Source of the DNA: Symsagittifera roscoffensis | Taxonomy: Eukaryota > Xenacoelomorpha > Acoela > Convolutidae | Direction of reading: 5' to 3' | DNA: 64,000 nt | Assembly: GCF_963678635.1 (NCBI RefSeq) | Contig: NC_087062.1 | Location: 70,089,345 to 70,153,344, forward strand | Part shown: positions 36,601 through 47,260 of the stretch, in pieces | Position numbering within the stretch: the first letter of the stretch is position 1 | Layout of the letters: each line of letters starts with the position of its first letter | Position numbers and translations under genes: made by a program | Notes under the pieces: model-generated | The model's database searches: none | Told to the model about the DNA's origin: nothing | What the model saw: the letters and a program-made list of their open reading frames with translations, nothing else

Positions 36601-37010
36601 CTCAATACACGCAGAAAAACCAAAATGAAACCAACTTGACATAAAGCTTTAGGACGAGTTTAAGTAAAGAGCCTTCTACAAATGTAGATGAAGATAGGAC
36701 AAAGACATCAATTATGACTGATACCACAACAGACATGACGAGAGAGAAAAAAGAAGAGAGCGAGACACAGAAAAACAAGAATACTGAAGAAGGCAATCAG
36801 TAGAGAAAAAAAACTGAGTAGAGTATTGAAAACGGAATTACGAACTGAACGTTTTTGAAGCCAAAAACAGTTTAATGATTCAAATAGATTTCATAATGAA
36901 CTCATGTCCCGAATTAATTTTAACGTATTTTTAGTTTCATGTTATTTTATTTATCATATATATTTAAGCCTATGATTGCATTCTCACCCTCTTGGAAGAA
37001 GCGGGGAACA

Positions 37011-37168
37011 TGTGGGAAATGTTATTAGATGAAATTTACCTCTAGATGAGAATCATAGATATTAGTGTCTTTTCAAAAAAGAGAGATCAAAACGTGAAAT
37101 AGATACGTTAATGACCATTGTTTTCTTATCTTCTTAGTATTATTTTTTATTAACTTGCCGACCTATCA
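37011..37168 (+). repeat. 3' LTR of the copia-type element
   Basis: 158 bp, starting TGTGGGAAATG and ending GACCTATCA, the same end as the 5' LTR. It is preceded by a polypurine tract, GGAAGAAGCGGGGA (36994-37007). Confidence 0.75.
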
Positions 37169-38621
37169 ATAAGCTCTAAACATTTGTAAAAAAAAAACTT
37201 ATTTTGTTTGCTAGACGAAAATTGCCAAGATTTAATGTAAAACGCCAGTTTTTTTAAAAAAAAAAAAACTAATTTTAGACGTTCGCTCACTTTGTTGGAC
37301 TAGGTATGAGGCCAATCGTTCTTTTGATAAAAGTTGTTCCAAATAACGGAAATCAACTCATTGAAACATATTTTAATGAGAAATTAAGAAAAATTATGAG
37401 TTTGTGTTCTCAGTTGTAAAATAAGGTACTGGTTTTATCAACATTTTCCAATGTGAAATGCGTTTCAGCTTTACTATCTCTTGCTGATTAAGGTTATGCT
37501 AATTAGGGTTAGCTATTGTTTTCTCTTGCTCTCAAAAAAAACTTTTCAAAAAAAAAGAGAAATCGCGAGAGAAATGATCATTTGCATTATGTCGGAGTTT
37601 CAGTAAAGACGAGTAGGACTTTAAAAAATCCGGCCGAAGGAAGAGAGCTTGACGCACAGACGGTTTGTTCAACCTGACACTACTCCATGAGACAACAATA
37701 GAATCTCATCTCATCTCCTGCGTTTTTCAGGTCTCGAGAAAAAACCTGATATTTAACAAGTATAGCCGGTTACTGTGCAAGCAGCACAGACGTTCCGACC
37801 ATGGTCTTAAAAAAAATTTTTGTAGATTTTGTAGACAAATTACTTGAAAAACAAACAAAAGTCGAAAAGAAATTTAAATTTTTTTTCAAGTTTTGCAGTT
37901 TCTTTCAATTTTTAAAATTTTGATTCCAAAAAGCGCCAGAAGTAAACTACCGTTACTCGAAGCAAAACTAAGTTTGTACGTTTGAAAAAGCGCTATTGTG
38001 AGCTGGTTTTCAAGCAATTTTGATGAGACTGCTTGCTCGCTTTATTCATTGGACAAAAAATCAAATATATCAAACCGTTTTATTTCGAAGTTCCAAAACA
38101 TGGTTCGAATCACGACTGTCATGCTTTATTATTATACATCACTCAACCCAGTCCGATGACTATTTGTGGTACCTGATTTTGCGTGGAACACAAAAAGAAG
38201 AAAAAAGAAAAAATTAAAAAACACATCCGAATACAAAGCTCCTCCATATTTTCAATGGTTGGAACAAAAAGTAATTCAGACTAGGAATTTAGATTTACAA
38301 AAAATTAGAGCATCTGATTATATCTGACTGGTTATTTTCCAACAAATTATTTTTTGCAGTACAAGCGCAAAGCTAGTGGGCTTTTTCGGCTATATATTTT
38401 TATGAAATATCGTAATAGACTTCAGACGATCAAAGAGGAATTTGATAAAATAAATTGGCTGTGTATTGACTTGTATGAGGCTCCGTTGGCATATAAAATG
38501 TAAATGAAAGAGGTGTTGGATAGCAAAAAAACTCACAGAAGTTTTCAAAATTGCAAAAAAATCTCTTAATCAGATTTGTTTGCAATTTTGAATTGTAAAT
38601 ATGCAATTGTACATATGTACA

Positions 38622-38942
38622 AACAGTGCTGATTTAAATTATACCCTTGATAAAGTTTGTTGGGCTACAAAGGGGCTCACTTTGAAAAAATTATGTTTTA
38701 GATCAACTGGGTTATTTTGGCGTAACTTTTGATTAACTAAGAAAAGCCAAAATGACCCATTTTTGAGGTAAAATTTCGGGCCCGAATTTCGCAAAACAAA
38801 TTACACCATTTTAATTCTGCTAAAATTTTAAGCAAGTTTTGTCCTTATAAGTTTTCACCTAAACTCAACCTAATTTGAGATTAACGGGTTTTAAGTTTCA
38901 AGTTTAACGCGTTTTGTCCGGTTAATTTAAATCAGCACTGTT
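38622..38942. mobile_element. TIR element, about 320 bp
   Basis: Terminal inverted repeats of about 20 bp: AACAGTGCTGATTTAAATTA at the left and TAATTTAAATCAGCACTGTT at the right. The interior is non-coding. The CAGTGCTG ends are hAT-like, but I find no matching 8-bp target duplication. It lies in the segment of copy A that copy B lacks. Confidence 0.75.
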
Positions 38943-40126
38943 TTAAATATGCTTTGTTCATTTTGCTTTGTTCATTTTTCAATAAAATGGATTAACTTCT
39001 TTTAATTAATCATTTTTCAACAATTAAGTTCAAAAAAATCAATTTTGAGTGTTTTTCTATTCATTTTGAACCATTAATTCTGTCGTTTAAAGGATCTTAT
39101 CAAATGGTACGAAAAATGGTAAACTTGAGGAAAATATATACTAGAGAAAACGGAAACGCTATTTTGAAATCGCAATTTTTTGCTCACTTATAGAGTTTTT
39201 TTTAAAATGTGCCTGCTGATCAAACAGTTTTGCAAATAATTTGATCATTCTATCGTTTTCGCAGCAATCTCAATTTAGCAAACGGCTAATCTAAAAGAAA
39301 CTGTCATCTCAAAGTTTTGCAAATGACTTTAAAAGATGTAATTAACTAAATAACCTTATGTGCAGAATTATACAATGCTGAAATTGTTCGGGTCTTTCTA
39401 TCCATGGATTTCCATCACTGGAGCCATCTCTGGAGCGAGGCCTAGCTTTAGGAAAACCCTGTTCAACGTCTTGCAGGGATAGCCCGAGACTTCTTGGATC
39501 GCTCTAAGAGTTCAAGGCTAGTTTTCAAAGAAACCAGGCCTTAGACTGTCAACAAAAAACTGAAATGGCTAAGACTAGTCAACCGGCTTGAACAAATTTG
39601 AGTGTGTGATAATTCCCCACGTTTTAGGTTTTCTGCATCATAGATAATTTCTCAAAAGCGCGATAAATTAGTCTAGGATTAAGAAAAAAGCTGCATTTTA
39701 CAAAGCCCTAAATGTTTACCAAATTAAATCAATTGAAATGTTTTGTGAATTTCAATTCTGGAAGACGATATTGTCATCGGGTATAATTTTTTTTGCTGAA
39801 ATCAATTACTTCGCGTATATTTTCAGATAATTTCTTGCGAAAGCCATGAAAACAAGCTGGAAAAACTGATTAGTCGACGTAAACAATGCCTCTGCCTAAT
39901 AGACCAAGTGAATAACTTCCCGTGAAATTAAACGATATAATCGATCCTGACTAACTGCAATACTTTTACCGAGTGAAAAATCTACACCCTAAAATTTGGG
40001 GAGGGGAATCGCTCACTTGGTCCAATCGATTCAAATAGTTGACATAATTTTGAGGTAACTGATTTTCATCTCCGAATTCACTTTTCCAAGTTCTACGATG
40101 TATGGTGGATTCGTGTTTCATCATTC

Positions 40127-40519
40127 CATACTTGTCAACGGGCTGGGCCGCCCGTGGGCCTCAACGGGCCGGGCCGGGCAGGGGTTTTCACTTTTGTCAA
40201 CGGGCCCCAACGGGCCTTACTTTTATTGACTAATCAATGTTATATTTCAGTGCGCACTGTACAGCTTGCAGTGTGCTAAACGACATGACTACTACGTTCA
40301 CTGCCGATTCACTGCAGAAACAAATTCGACGTGACACGAAGCACGAAATCTTTGCATTTGTAAATAAGTCTTTATAAATAAGTAAAACAATTAATTAAAA
40401 TTGTTTTGAAAAAATTTGTTTTTTACTAAATTCCCTGTTTATCGGGCCGCCAACGGGCTCGACTTTAATTATATCGGGCCGGGCCGGGCCTCAATTATGG
40501 CGGCCCGTTAACAAGTCTG
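40127..40519. mobile_element. hAT-type MITE with 8-bp target duplication
   Basis: 393 bp, GC-rich at its ends (CGGGCCGGGCC blocks) in AT-rich DNA. Terminal inverted repeats are CATACTTGTCAACGGGC and, reversed, CAGACTTGTTAACGGGC. The flanks are CATCATTC at both ends (40119-40126 and 40520-40527), an exact 8-bp duplication as hAT transposases make. Copy B (about 43144-43157) has the site without the insertion. No transposase inside, so it is non-autonomous. Confidence 0.92.
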
Positions 40520-40735
40520 CATCATTCAGAGTAATACACAATAACTTTTACAGTTTTCATTTAGATTTTTCAAGCTTTTTCAAACAGAACTTCATTTTGT
40601 TGTATTTGTTGTAAGATTTTTCAGTAATAGTTCTCATAATTTTTCTGTTGCTGTCCAAATACTATTTGAACTACGCTGTAGAAAATCTGAGGGTAACAAA
40701 TACATAAAAAATATTTCAATGTCGTCAAGTTGCTG

Positions 40736-41605
40736 TAAAGTTTTTTCAGTTTTGGCTTGAATATTAGCTAAAGTATTTGGGCTCAGCGTGTTTTTTTTTC
40801 AGAAATTTTTTAGTTTTTTCATCTAGCCACATTTGAATGAGTGTTCATACCTTCTGAAATGTATTGATTTTTCTTCTAAATCAATGGGGGTTCGAAAAAT
40901 GGCCATCTTGTCTCTATCGGGACAACTAATTTCGTTATAATGCGTGAGCGGCGACTCAACCCGTCTCAGAAGTTGTCTCGTTGTGTTTAGAGGAAAGCTG
41001 TTTAGAACAACTTATACGTTTTAACTGCACCCATTGATATAATCGGCTGAACATTTATATAATTTTTGAAAAAAAATTAAGATTTTTTTCGTCCTCTAAT
41101 CAAACTACCTGCAAAGTTAAGTAGAAAGGGATAGATTTAGCGTCTCGTATACTTTCTTTAACCCAAAAATGTTCCAAAAAATATTCACAAACAAATTGTT
41201 TTTCTACATTTAAGCTCCAGCCAAAGAAATCTTTCAGATGGTATAAAAAAAATTCTGTGAAAAACACTCAATTAAAAAGCCAAATTACAACGGATAGAAA
41301 AAGTACTACAATGCTATGTCATTTGTTTTGCAAAAATGCAAAAAACCAAAAATCTGTACTTTACATAGCGTGTGGGGGAATTATTTTAAACTACTCTGAG
41401 AAACTTTTCTATTTTTTTTTAATTTTGTCAGTTTTTCTGTTAAACTTTTTTCCTTGCTTTTTAAGTGCATACGGAACAGACTTTTTAAAGTTTTACCTGA
41501 TGTGATCAGTTTTGGTTTACTTATCTTAGAATTACCCCATAGTTACCAGAAGTTAAAACATGCAGTCAAAACTAAAAACAGAAGCTTTTAAATAGTTATT
41601 ACTCG
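40736..41605. other. Spacer between repeat copies
   Basis: AT-rich. The ORF at 41257-41505 shows no family features. Part of it (about 41150-41270) weakly resembles the interior of the TIR elements at 51.7-52.8 kb. Otherwise nothing recognised. Confidence 0.4.
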
Positions 41606-43362
41606 GCCAATCGTTCTTTTGACAAATGTTGGTCAACATAACAGAAAACAACTAATTGAAACATATTCTAACGAGAAATTAAAAAATTATGAGATTTGAT
41701 TCTACCTTGTAAATTGAGGGACCGATTTTATTATCATACCCCAATGTGAAATGCGTTTCAGCTTTAGTGTCTCTTCAATGCTATTTAGGGTTCCGGCTGA
41801 AAAAACAGAGCTTGACTCACAGACGATTAGTTCAATCTGACACCACTCTATGAGACAACAATCTAATCTCAGCTCATCTCTTGTGACCTTGAAAAAAGTC
41901 CTGCTATTTAAGAAGGATAGCCGGTTACTGTGCAAGTAGCACAGATATTCCGACCATAGTCTTAAAAAATACAACAACGTTTTTTCAAATTGTCGTTTTT
42001 TTTCGGCGTAGCCTGATAAAAGGAGCTGATTAACGAACTGGAGATTACGTATATTCGATATTCATAGTAAAGTACACAAAATGAAGCAGAATTTTTGCAG
42101 AACTTTTTTGAAAAACAAACGAATTTTTTTTAAGATTTGCAGTTTTTTTTATTATTTTTAAAAAAAAAATTGATTCCAAAAAAAGCACTAGAATACTCAA
42201 AATACACTACCGTTACTCAAGAAAAACTAAAACTGTACGTTTACAAATAAACTATAGTAAGCTAGCTTTTAAGTAATTAAAATAAGAATGCTCGCAAACT
42301 TTATTAGCTAGACGAAAAATCAAAACTTCAAACCGGTTTTTCTCGAAAATCTATAATATGGTTCGAATCATGACTGTCAAGCTTTATTAATATATATCAC
42401 TCAACCCAGTTCGATGATTAATTGTGAAAAAGAAAAAAAAAAGAATTTAAAAAAAACACCCGAATACAAAACTCCTCCCGATTTTCAATGGTCGGGAGAA
42501 AAACTAATTCAGATTAGAAAACTTAGACTCCAGAAAAATCAAAAATGACATATGATTATATCTGACTGAACAAACTCCAACAAATTACTTCTTTTAAAAT
42601 ACAAGCGCAAAAAAGTAGTAGGCAGTTTAGATGGTATCTTTTTATGAAGTGTCGTCATACACTTCAGACCGTCAAATAGGAACGTGATAAAATGAATTGA
42701 CTGTGCATTGACTAATTGACTAGTATGAGACTAGTAATAATCAGGTAAATTGTTTTTTGAATTTGAATTCTGGAAGACGATTTTGTCATCGGGTATAATT
42801 TCATATTGTTGAAACCTATTATTTGCATATATATATATATATTAGTTAATTTTTTCGAAAGTCGTAAAAACAAGCTAGAGAAATTGATTGGTCCATGTGA
42901 TCAATTACTCTCCTCAATAGACCAAAAGAACAACCTCCCCTGAAACTAAATGGTGAAATCGAGCCGTAAGGCCTGAATGTACTATTGAATTACTTTTACC
43001 AAGTGAACAATCTCCACCCTAAATTTAGGAGAGGGGAATTGCTCACTTGGTCCAATCAATTCAATTAATTGGCATGAACTTAAGGTAATTGACCTTCATC
43101 TCCCAATTAACTTTCCCAAGCTCTAACATCTATGGTGGATTCGTGTTTCATCATACAAAATATCACACAATAAAGCTTAGAAATTTCGCTCAGGTTTTTC
43201 AACATTTTTAAAACAGCGTCAGGTTGCTGTAAGAATTTTGAGTATTAGCTCTCATAATCTTGCTCTTGCTGTTCAATAACTAATTTAACTAGGCTGTTGA
43301 AAATCTGAGGGTAAATAACAAATAAAAAAATATTTCAATTTCGCCAGGGAAGTTTTAACATA
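41606..43362. repeat. Anonymous repeat, copy B
   Basis: Same orientation as copy A, about 1.75 kb, lacking both insertions of copy A and so close to an ancestral form. It contains an (AT)n run near 42828-42842. It is not a recognised transposon class. Confidence 0.75.
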
Positions 43363-43469
43363 TTACAAACTAGTATCAAATTGGTGATCCGTTACGTCAA
43401 ATAAGACTCTTTAACTGGTCGCAAATGGAAGACATGAGTTTTTTGGTCCGCTGTATTCCGAAAGGCTCT

Positions 43470-44039
43470 TCAAATTTCCGATCCTTTTTTTCCGTGGCCA
43501 CTTCCCAATGCAAACATGGCGCTCATGGCCCCAATGTTTGCGAGGTTACACAACACCGCGATCCAAGCACAAATCCCCGCATTTCCAGTCACCGTATCGG
43601 TTCTCGGCTGTCCCGGGATGGTCACTTTACGCGCCACTTGCAACCTCACTCCGCCTTCAATGTACGGACAAGCGATGATCAAGCAGATAAAGGCCACAGC
43701 CGCCAGAAACGGGAATATCGGACCCGCATTTGCAATTTTGGGGGAGTTTAGAACCGCTCCGATGCAGAGAATGACAAGCATAGTGACACAAATGCCGGCG
43801 ACGAGGGCAAGTATGCGAGCCTTGTAAAGCGCGGGGATGATGTCATGCTGATATTCTGTGATCGGGTCCGAGCACTTATCCGCATTGGCGCCGAAACAGA
43901 CGTACCAGAGGCTGAAAATGGGCCATCGGAGACCCTTGGGCACACTAAACCAGTCCCTCATGTGCATTAGGAGAGTGAAGAGCAGAGTCACGACCGACCA
44001 GCCCAAACCAGCAATCTTAACAATAAATGCTGTATCCAT
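43470..44039 (-). CDS. Claudin/PMP22-like four-pass membrane protein
   Basis: 189 residues, single exon. The start is the ATG at 44039; the frame is open a few codons further, but no upstream ATG exists. Four membrane segments: about 5-26, 75-97, 106-126 and 154-178. The first extracellular loop has W30, then LW at 44-45, C48 and C56, matching the W...LW-x2-C-x(7-10)-C signature of claudin/PMP22/EMP proteins, which form or regulate epithelial junctions and membrane contacts. The second loop is basic (VARKV) and the short tail ends GKKGSEI. Its GC content is visibly above that of the flanks. An acceptor-like CCTAG lies 5 nt before the ATG. The exact subfamily is not resolved; invertebrate claudin-like proteins diverge strongly. 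Confidence 0.82.
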   Translation of the reverse strand: MDTAFIVKIAGLGWSVVTLLFTLLMHMRDWFSVPKGLRWPIFSLWYVCFGANADKCSDPITEYQHDIIPALYKARILALVAGICVTMLVILCIGAVLNSPKIANAGPIFPFLAAVAFICLIIACPYIEGGVRLQVARKVTIPGQPRTDTVTGNAGICAWIAVLCNLANIGAMSAMFALGSGHGKKGSEI

Positions 44040-44819
44040 TTTTGCTAGGAACACTCCGATAAATAACTCAAGAACTTTTACTATGAACTAGCTGCCTGAT
44101 ATTTATGTTTGTTATTCTAGTATAAAGTGCTACAATGAAAGTACGAATCAATGGTTTCTGTTAAAAAATAACGTATAAGTGAACAAAACAAAGAGAATTT
44201 TGTTGCTCCGATTTCTTTGGAATACAGGGCTAATCTTGGCTACCTTAGAACAATAATCAATTTTAGTAAAAGAAGATTTTTTTCGTGAGAAAAATCCAAT
44301 TCCCTAAACAGGATAATTGCAGTTAAAATTGCGAAGTTGAATGTTGACTAGGCCAACAGAATTGGTTGTCTAGAAAATAACAAAACGCGTTTTAGCACTA
44401 TAGCTCTCAAGCTCCGTGTGGTTAAGTTAAGATCACGCAGTTTAAATGGCATGAATACGTTTTAGCTTGTCTGCACACGCAAATATGGCGTGGCGAGTTT
44501 CTATTATATTGCGTTTTAAAAAATGTTTTAAAAAATACTCAACAATTTTCTCTACTATAGATTTTATTGCTGTGTTTTTTATTGATACAATATATGTGCG
44601 GCTAAAAAAAAGCTGCTCAATATGATTCATGCATATTTTGAGCGTTACAGAACACCAGTTTTTCAAAGCGCAATTGATGTCAATAAATCGGATCGTTTTG
44701 TCACTACTTCCAGCCGCCTGTTGAAGAGGGGCTACTTTGTGAGCAAACGCTACTAACGTGAAGATGCGCATACGCTTAACCGCTGATTAACATATTAGTA
44801 TAGGGGTCGTTATTGGTGC
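44040..44819. other. Upstream region of the claudin-like gene
   Basis: AT-rich. The minus-strand frame at 44442-44771 (109 codons) has no recognised domain and no convincing start. I see no repeat. Confidence 0.4.
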
Positions 44820-45889
44820 TAGGTACTATTGGGGGTACAGTAAAAACCCGGGCCGGGTGGAGGTTTGCGGTATAAATTTCGACCGAGTAGAGTCGACCAC
44901 ACGACGGGCTCGACCAAAAATCCAAAGTCGAGTAGGCCCTATTGTGGAACTCAAAGTTGAGACATGAAGTTAAAACATAACGCTGTGGAAGTTTCTTAAA
45001 CGTTTTTAGAAGTTTTTGTTAAGAAGTTTGAGCGAAAATTTTTTGGCTCAATGGGAAATCGCCCTACCAAAATACTGAGTTTCCCAACAGTCATCCAGGA
45101 GAGTTGTTTGCCTCAAAACTAAAGTTTCAAGGGGTTTCTTTCAAAAATTTGAGATGCATGAGCTCCCGCTGTAGTAAATAAAAACTTCAGAAACTTTTCA
45201 TAAATATTGTTTGCTAGTTAAACAGTTTTGTCGCAAAATTAGGACCAAAAACGACTTTAATGAGCAAATTATTTTTAAAATTAAGTTTTCGCTATGACAC
45301 ATTCCCATTCCAGTAACTGTTATGCTTTCGATCTGGTCAAAAATTGACACAAAATATTACCCGAACAACTTAAATTATAAATTTAGTTTAGGTTAAATAA
45401 TTCAACTCGGTCAAACACAAACTAAATGTTTGTCTTCGGTCGAACTTCTTTTGGTTGACTCAAACTCGATTGAGTTGTTCTTTCTCGATCGAACAAAGTC
45501 GAAATGCTTTTTTTGGTCGAGCTCGGTCCTAATGATTTTTGTCGGTTAAACACGGTCGAAACTTTTTCCTCAGTCAAATTTCTTTCGGTTGAAAAAATTT
45601 CTTGGTCGAATTCGAATGAGCTGTTTTTCCTTGATCGAAAAAAAATAGAAATGTTTTCTTCGATCAAACTTAGTCGAAGTGTTTTTCCATAGTTTTTTTT
45701 TTCTGAAAATATCAAACTTGGGTCCAGATGGTCAAAATATACCAAGCCTGAATCAAGATGGTTTAAATATACCAATTTTTGACCGAGTCGGTCATAACAT
45801 AAATTGCAACCTTTGACCAAAGAATGCTACTAGCGTAAAAATTAAGGGTGTTCGCTGCTAATGTAAAAATTTGCATATGCTAAGACCGT

Positions 45890-46165
45890 AAGACCAATGA
45901 TTCTACCCTTTTGAACCCACGATTGGATCTTGTTGGATCCATGATTCGACCCTTTCGGGCCCATGATTCATCCCGTTCCACGCATGATTCGACCTTATAT
46001 GAGCACAATTTGACCCTACTTGACTAATGAATCGACCCTGTTCGAATCATTATTCCGCCCTATTTGACCCATGATTTGACACTTTTGAATTCTATTGACC
46101 TTGTTCGACTCATGATTACACCTTTTTTTCCCGAGATTCGACTTCGTTCGACCCTCCGAAAGTTG
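45890..46165 (+). repeat. Degenerate 24-bp minisatellite (CATGATTCGACCCT)
   Basis: About 10-11 diverged units, each with a CATGATTCGACC-like core and a CCTTTTCGACC- or GTTCGA-like second half. The reverse-complement family occurs at 46795-47080. Confidence 0.75.
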
Positions 46166-46794
46166 GACACATTTTTACCGTTTCGTTCAAATCATGAGTT
46201 GAACATTTCACCCCGCGGCATTAACATTTTCGTAGGGTGTTTTTTAAACTATTTGTATCAAGCGGCAAAAACAAGTTGAAGCCAAAATTGGTCGCCTTAG
46301 CATAGCATTTTTGATCAGCCGAATCTCACAGTTGAACAAAAATCTAAAGCTGTTGATTCTTCTGTTGTGTTTTCTTTTTATGTTTCTGAACTTCGGTATT
46401 GATTAGATACCAGTTAACACTTCGCATGATTCGACCATTGGTCGATCATTGTTAGTATGTGTTAGTTTTAGAACAAACGTTTTAATTCTCACTTCATTTT
46501 ATTTCTTTTTTTCTTTTAAGTAATTGTACATATAGTGTACATAACTATCTAGACTATTAGAATATTTTATTATCTTCCACAAGAATTGATTGATTTTCAA
46601 AACAATTTACCATGCGTTTACATCATCAAAGAACACGCAGAACAAGTCTGAAAAATAATAACAAGACTGCTCTTGTACCAGAGCGAAGCCCCAAATGCTG
46701 AGACTGCCGCATTTAACTGGTCTCTGGGTTGAGGCAGTCAAATTTGTGTAACCACCGATTTACGATCATCGAGCCAAGTTCCATAGGTCGACAA

Positions 46795-47080
46795 AAACTT
46801 AAGCTCGATCAAAGTCGATAGGTAAGTCGAACAGGGTCGTTGCATGAGTCGACCAGGGTCGATACATGAGTCGGCCAAGGTTGATTTACAAACCAACCAG
46901 AGTCGATACCGAGGTTCACTAGACATACAAGGGTCGACAAGACTTAAGCATGGTTGGCCTAAGTTGACTAATGGCAATGAAATTGGGCCGAAATTGACCA
47001 GAGTTAACCAGGGTTGTTAAAAATAGACTGGAGTTGACGATATTTGGCGTGGTTGACCAAATTCAGCTTACTCAAAAAAT
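46795..47080 (-). repeat. Minisatellite in inverse orientation
   Basis: Units such as GTCGACCAGGGTCGATACAT and GTCGAACAGGGTCG are the reverse complement of the 45890-46165 units. They grade into GTTGACCA variants towards 47080. Confidence 0.7.
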
Positions 47081-47260
47081 TTCACCAAAAACGATCAAAG
47101 TAAAAATAAAAAAAAATTGATCAAAATATACCAAAATTGACCAAGGTCGTCACAGGATATCGCTCGACTCGCAGACGCGGAGACGACATCTTTCGACCCG
47201 CAGAGTCGAAAGACGACATCGTTCGACCAATACGGTAAATACGTCATTTGATCACCTCAA

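Larger units (their letters stand above)
30352..37168 (+). mobile_element. Decayed Ty1/copia-type LTR retroelement
   Basis: LTR-like copies at 30352-30515 and 37011-37168, a PBS right after the first and a purine tract right before the last. Order inside is gag-like, protease, integrase, RT, RNase H. Integrase before RT marks Ty1/copia. Motifs resemble the metazoan GalEa-type branch (VDEFSRL, VVEKHNEKLK, VYFSPPREAE, HVGDLMFAGT, ADCLIEA). No ORF exceeds about 100 codons, and a third LTR copy with a repeated protease block lies inside. No target duplication is evident, so the outer ends may be eroded. Confidence 0.8.
37311..40735. repeat. Anonymous repeat, copy A (with insertions)
   Basis: Shares long stretches with copy B (41606-43362): the starts CCAATCGTTCTTTTGA, the blocks around GCCGGTTACTGTGCAAG, ATGGTTCGAATCA and ACTCAACCCAGT, then GGAAGACGAT...GTCATCGGGTATAATTT, GGTGGATTCGTGTTTCATCAT and GAAAATCTGAGGGTAA. 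Copy A has an extra ~1.25 kb (about 38485-39740) and a hAT-type MITE (40127-40519). No coding potential in the shared part. Confidence 0.75.
44820..47260. repeat. GTCGA-rich composite repeat region
   Basis: Built from degenerate short units containing GGTCGA or TCGACC. 44870-44945 has CGACC units; 45400-45800 has units like CGGTCGAAACTTTTT about 40 bp apart; 45890-46165 repeats CATGATTCGACCCT about every 24 bp; 46795-47080 has the opposite orientation (AGGGTCGATACATGAG); 47160-47250 ends with CGACATC/CGACCCGCAG units. Opposite orientations of the two central arrays allow a large foldback. No coding potential; open frames such as 45820-45422 (-) are repeat-derived. Confidence 0.75.

Noticed and set aside
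38095-38120. B-box-like GGTTCGAATCA in repeats A and B (also near 42359)
   Set aside because: No A box or foldable tRNA body lies 50-60 bp upstream. Kept only as a conserved block of the anonymous repeat.
43425-44091. Plus-strand ORFs over the claudin-like gene
   Set aside because: Antisense shadows. The minus frame has four membrane spans and the W-LW-C-C signature.
44442-44771. 109-codon minus-strand ORF upstream of the claudin-like gene
   Set aside because: No ATG at the frame start and no recognised family. A transposase fragment was considered, but no catalytic motif is visible.
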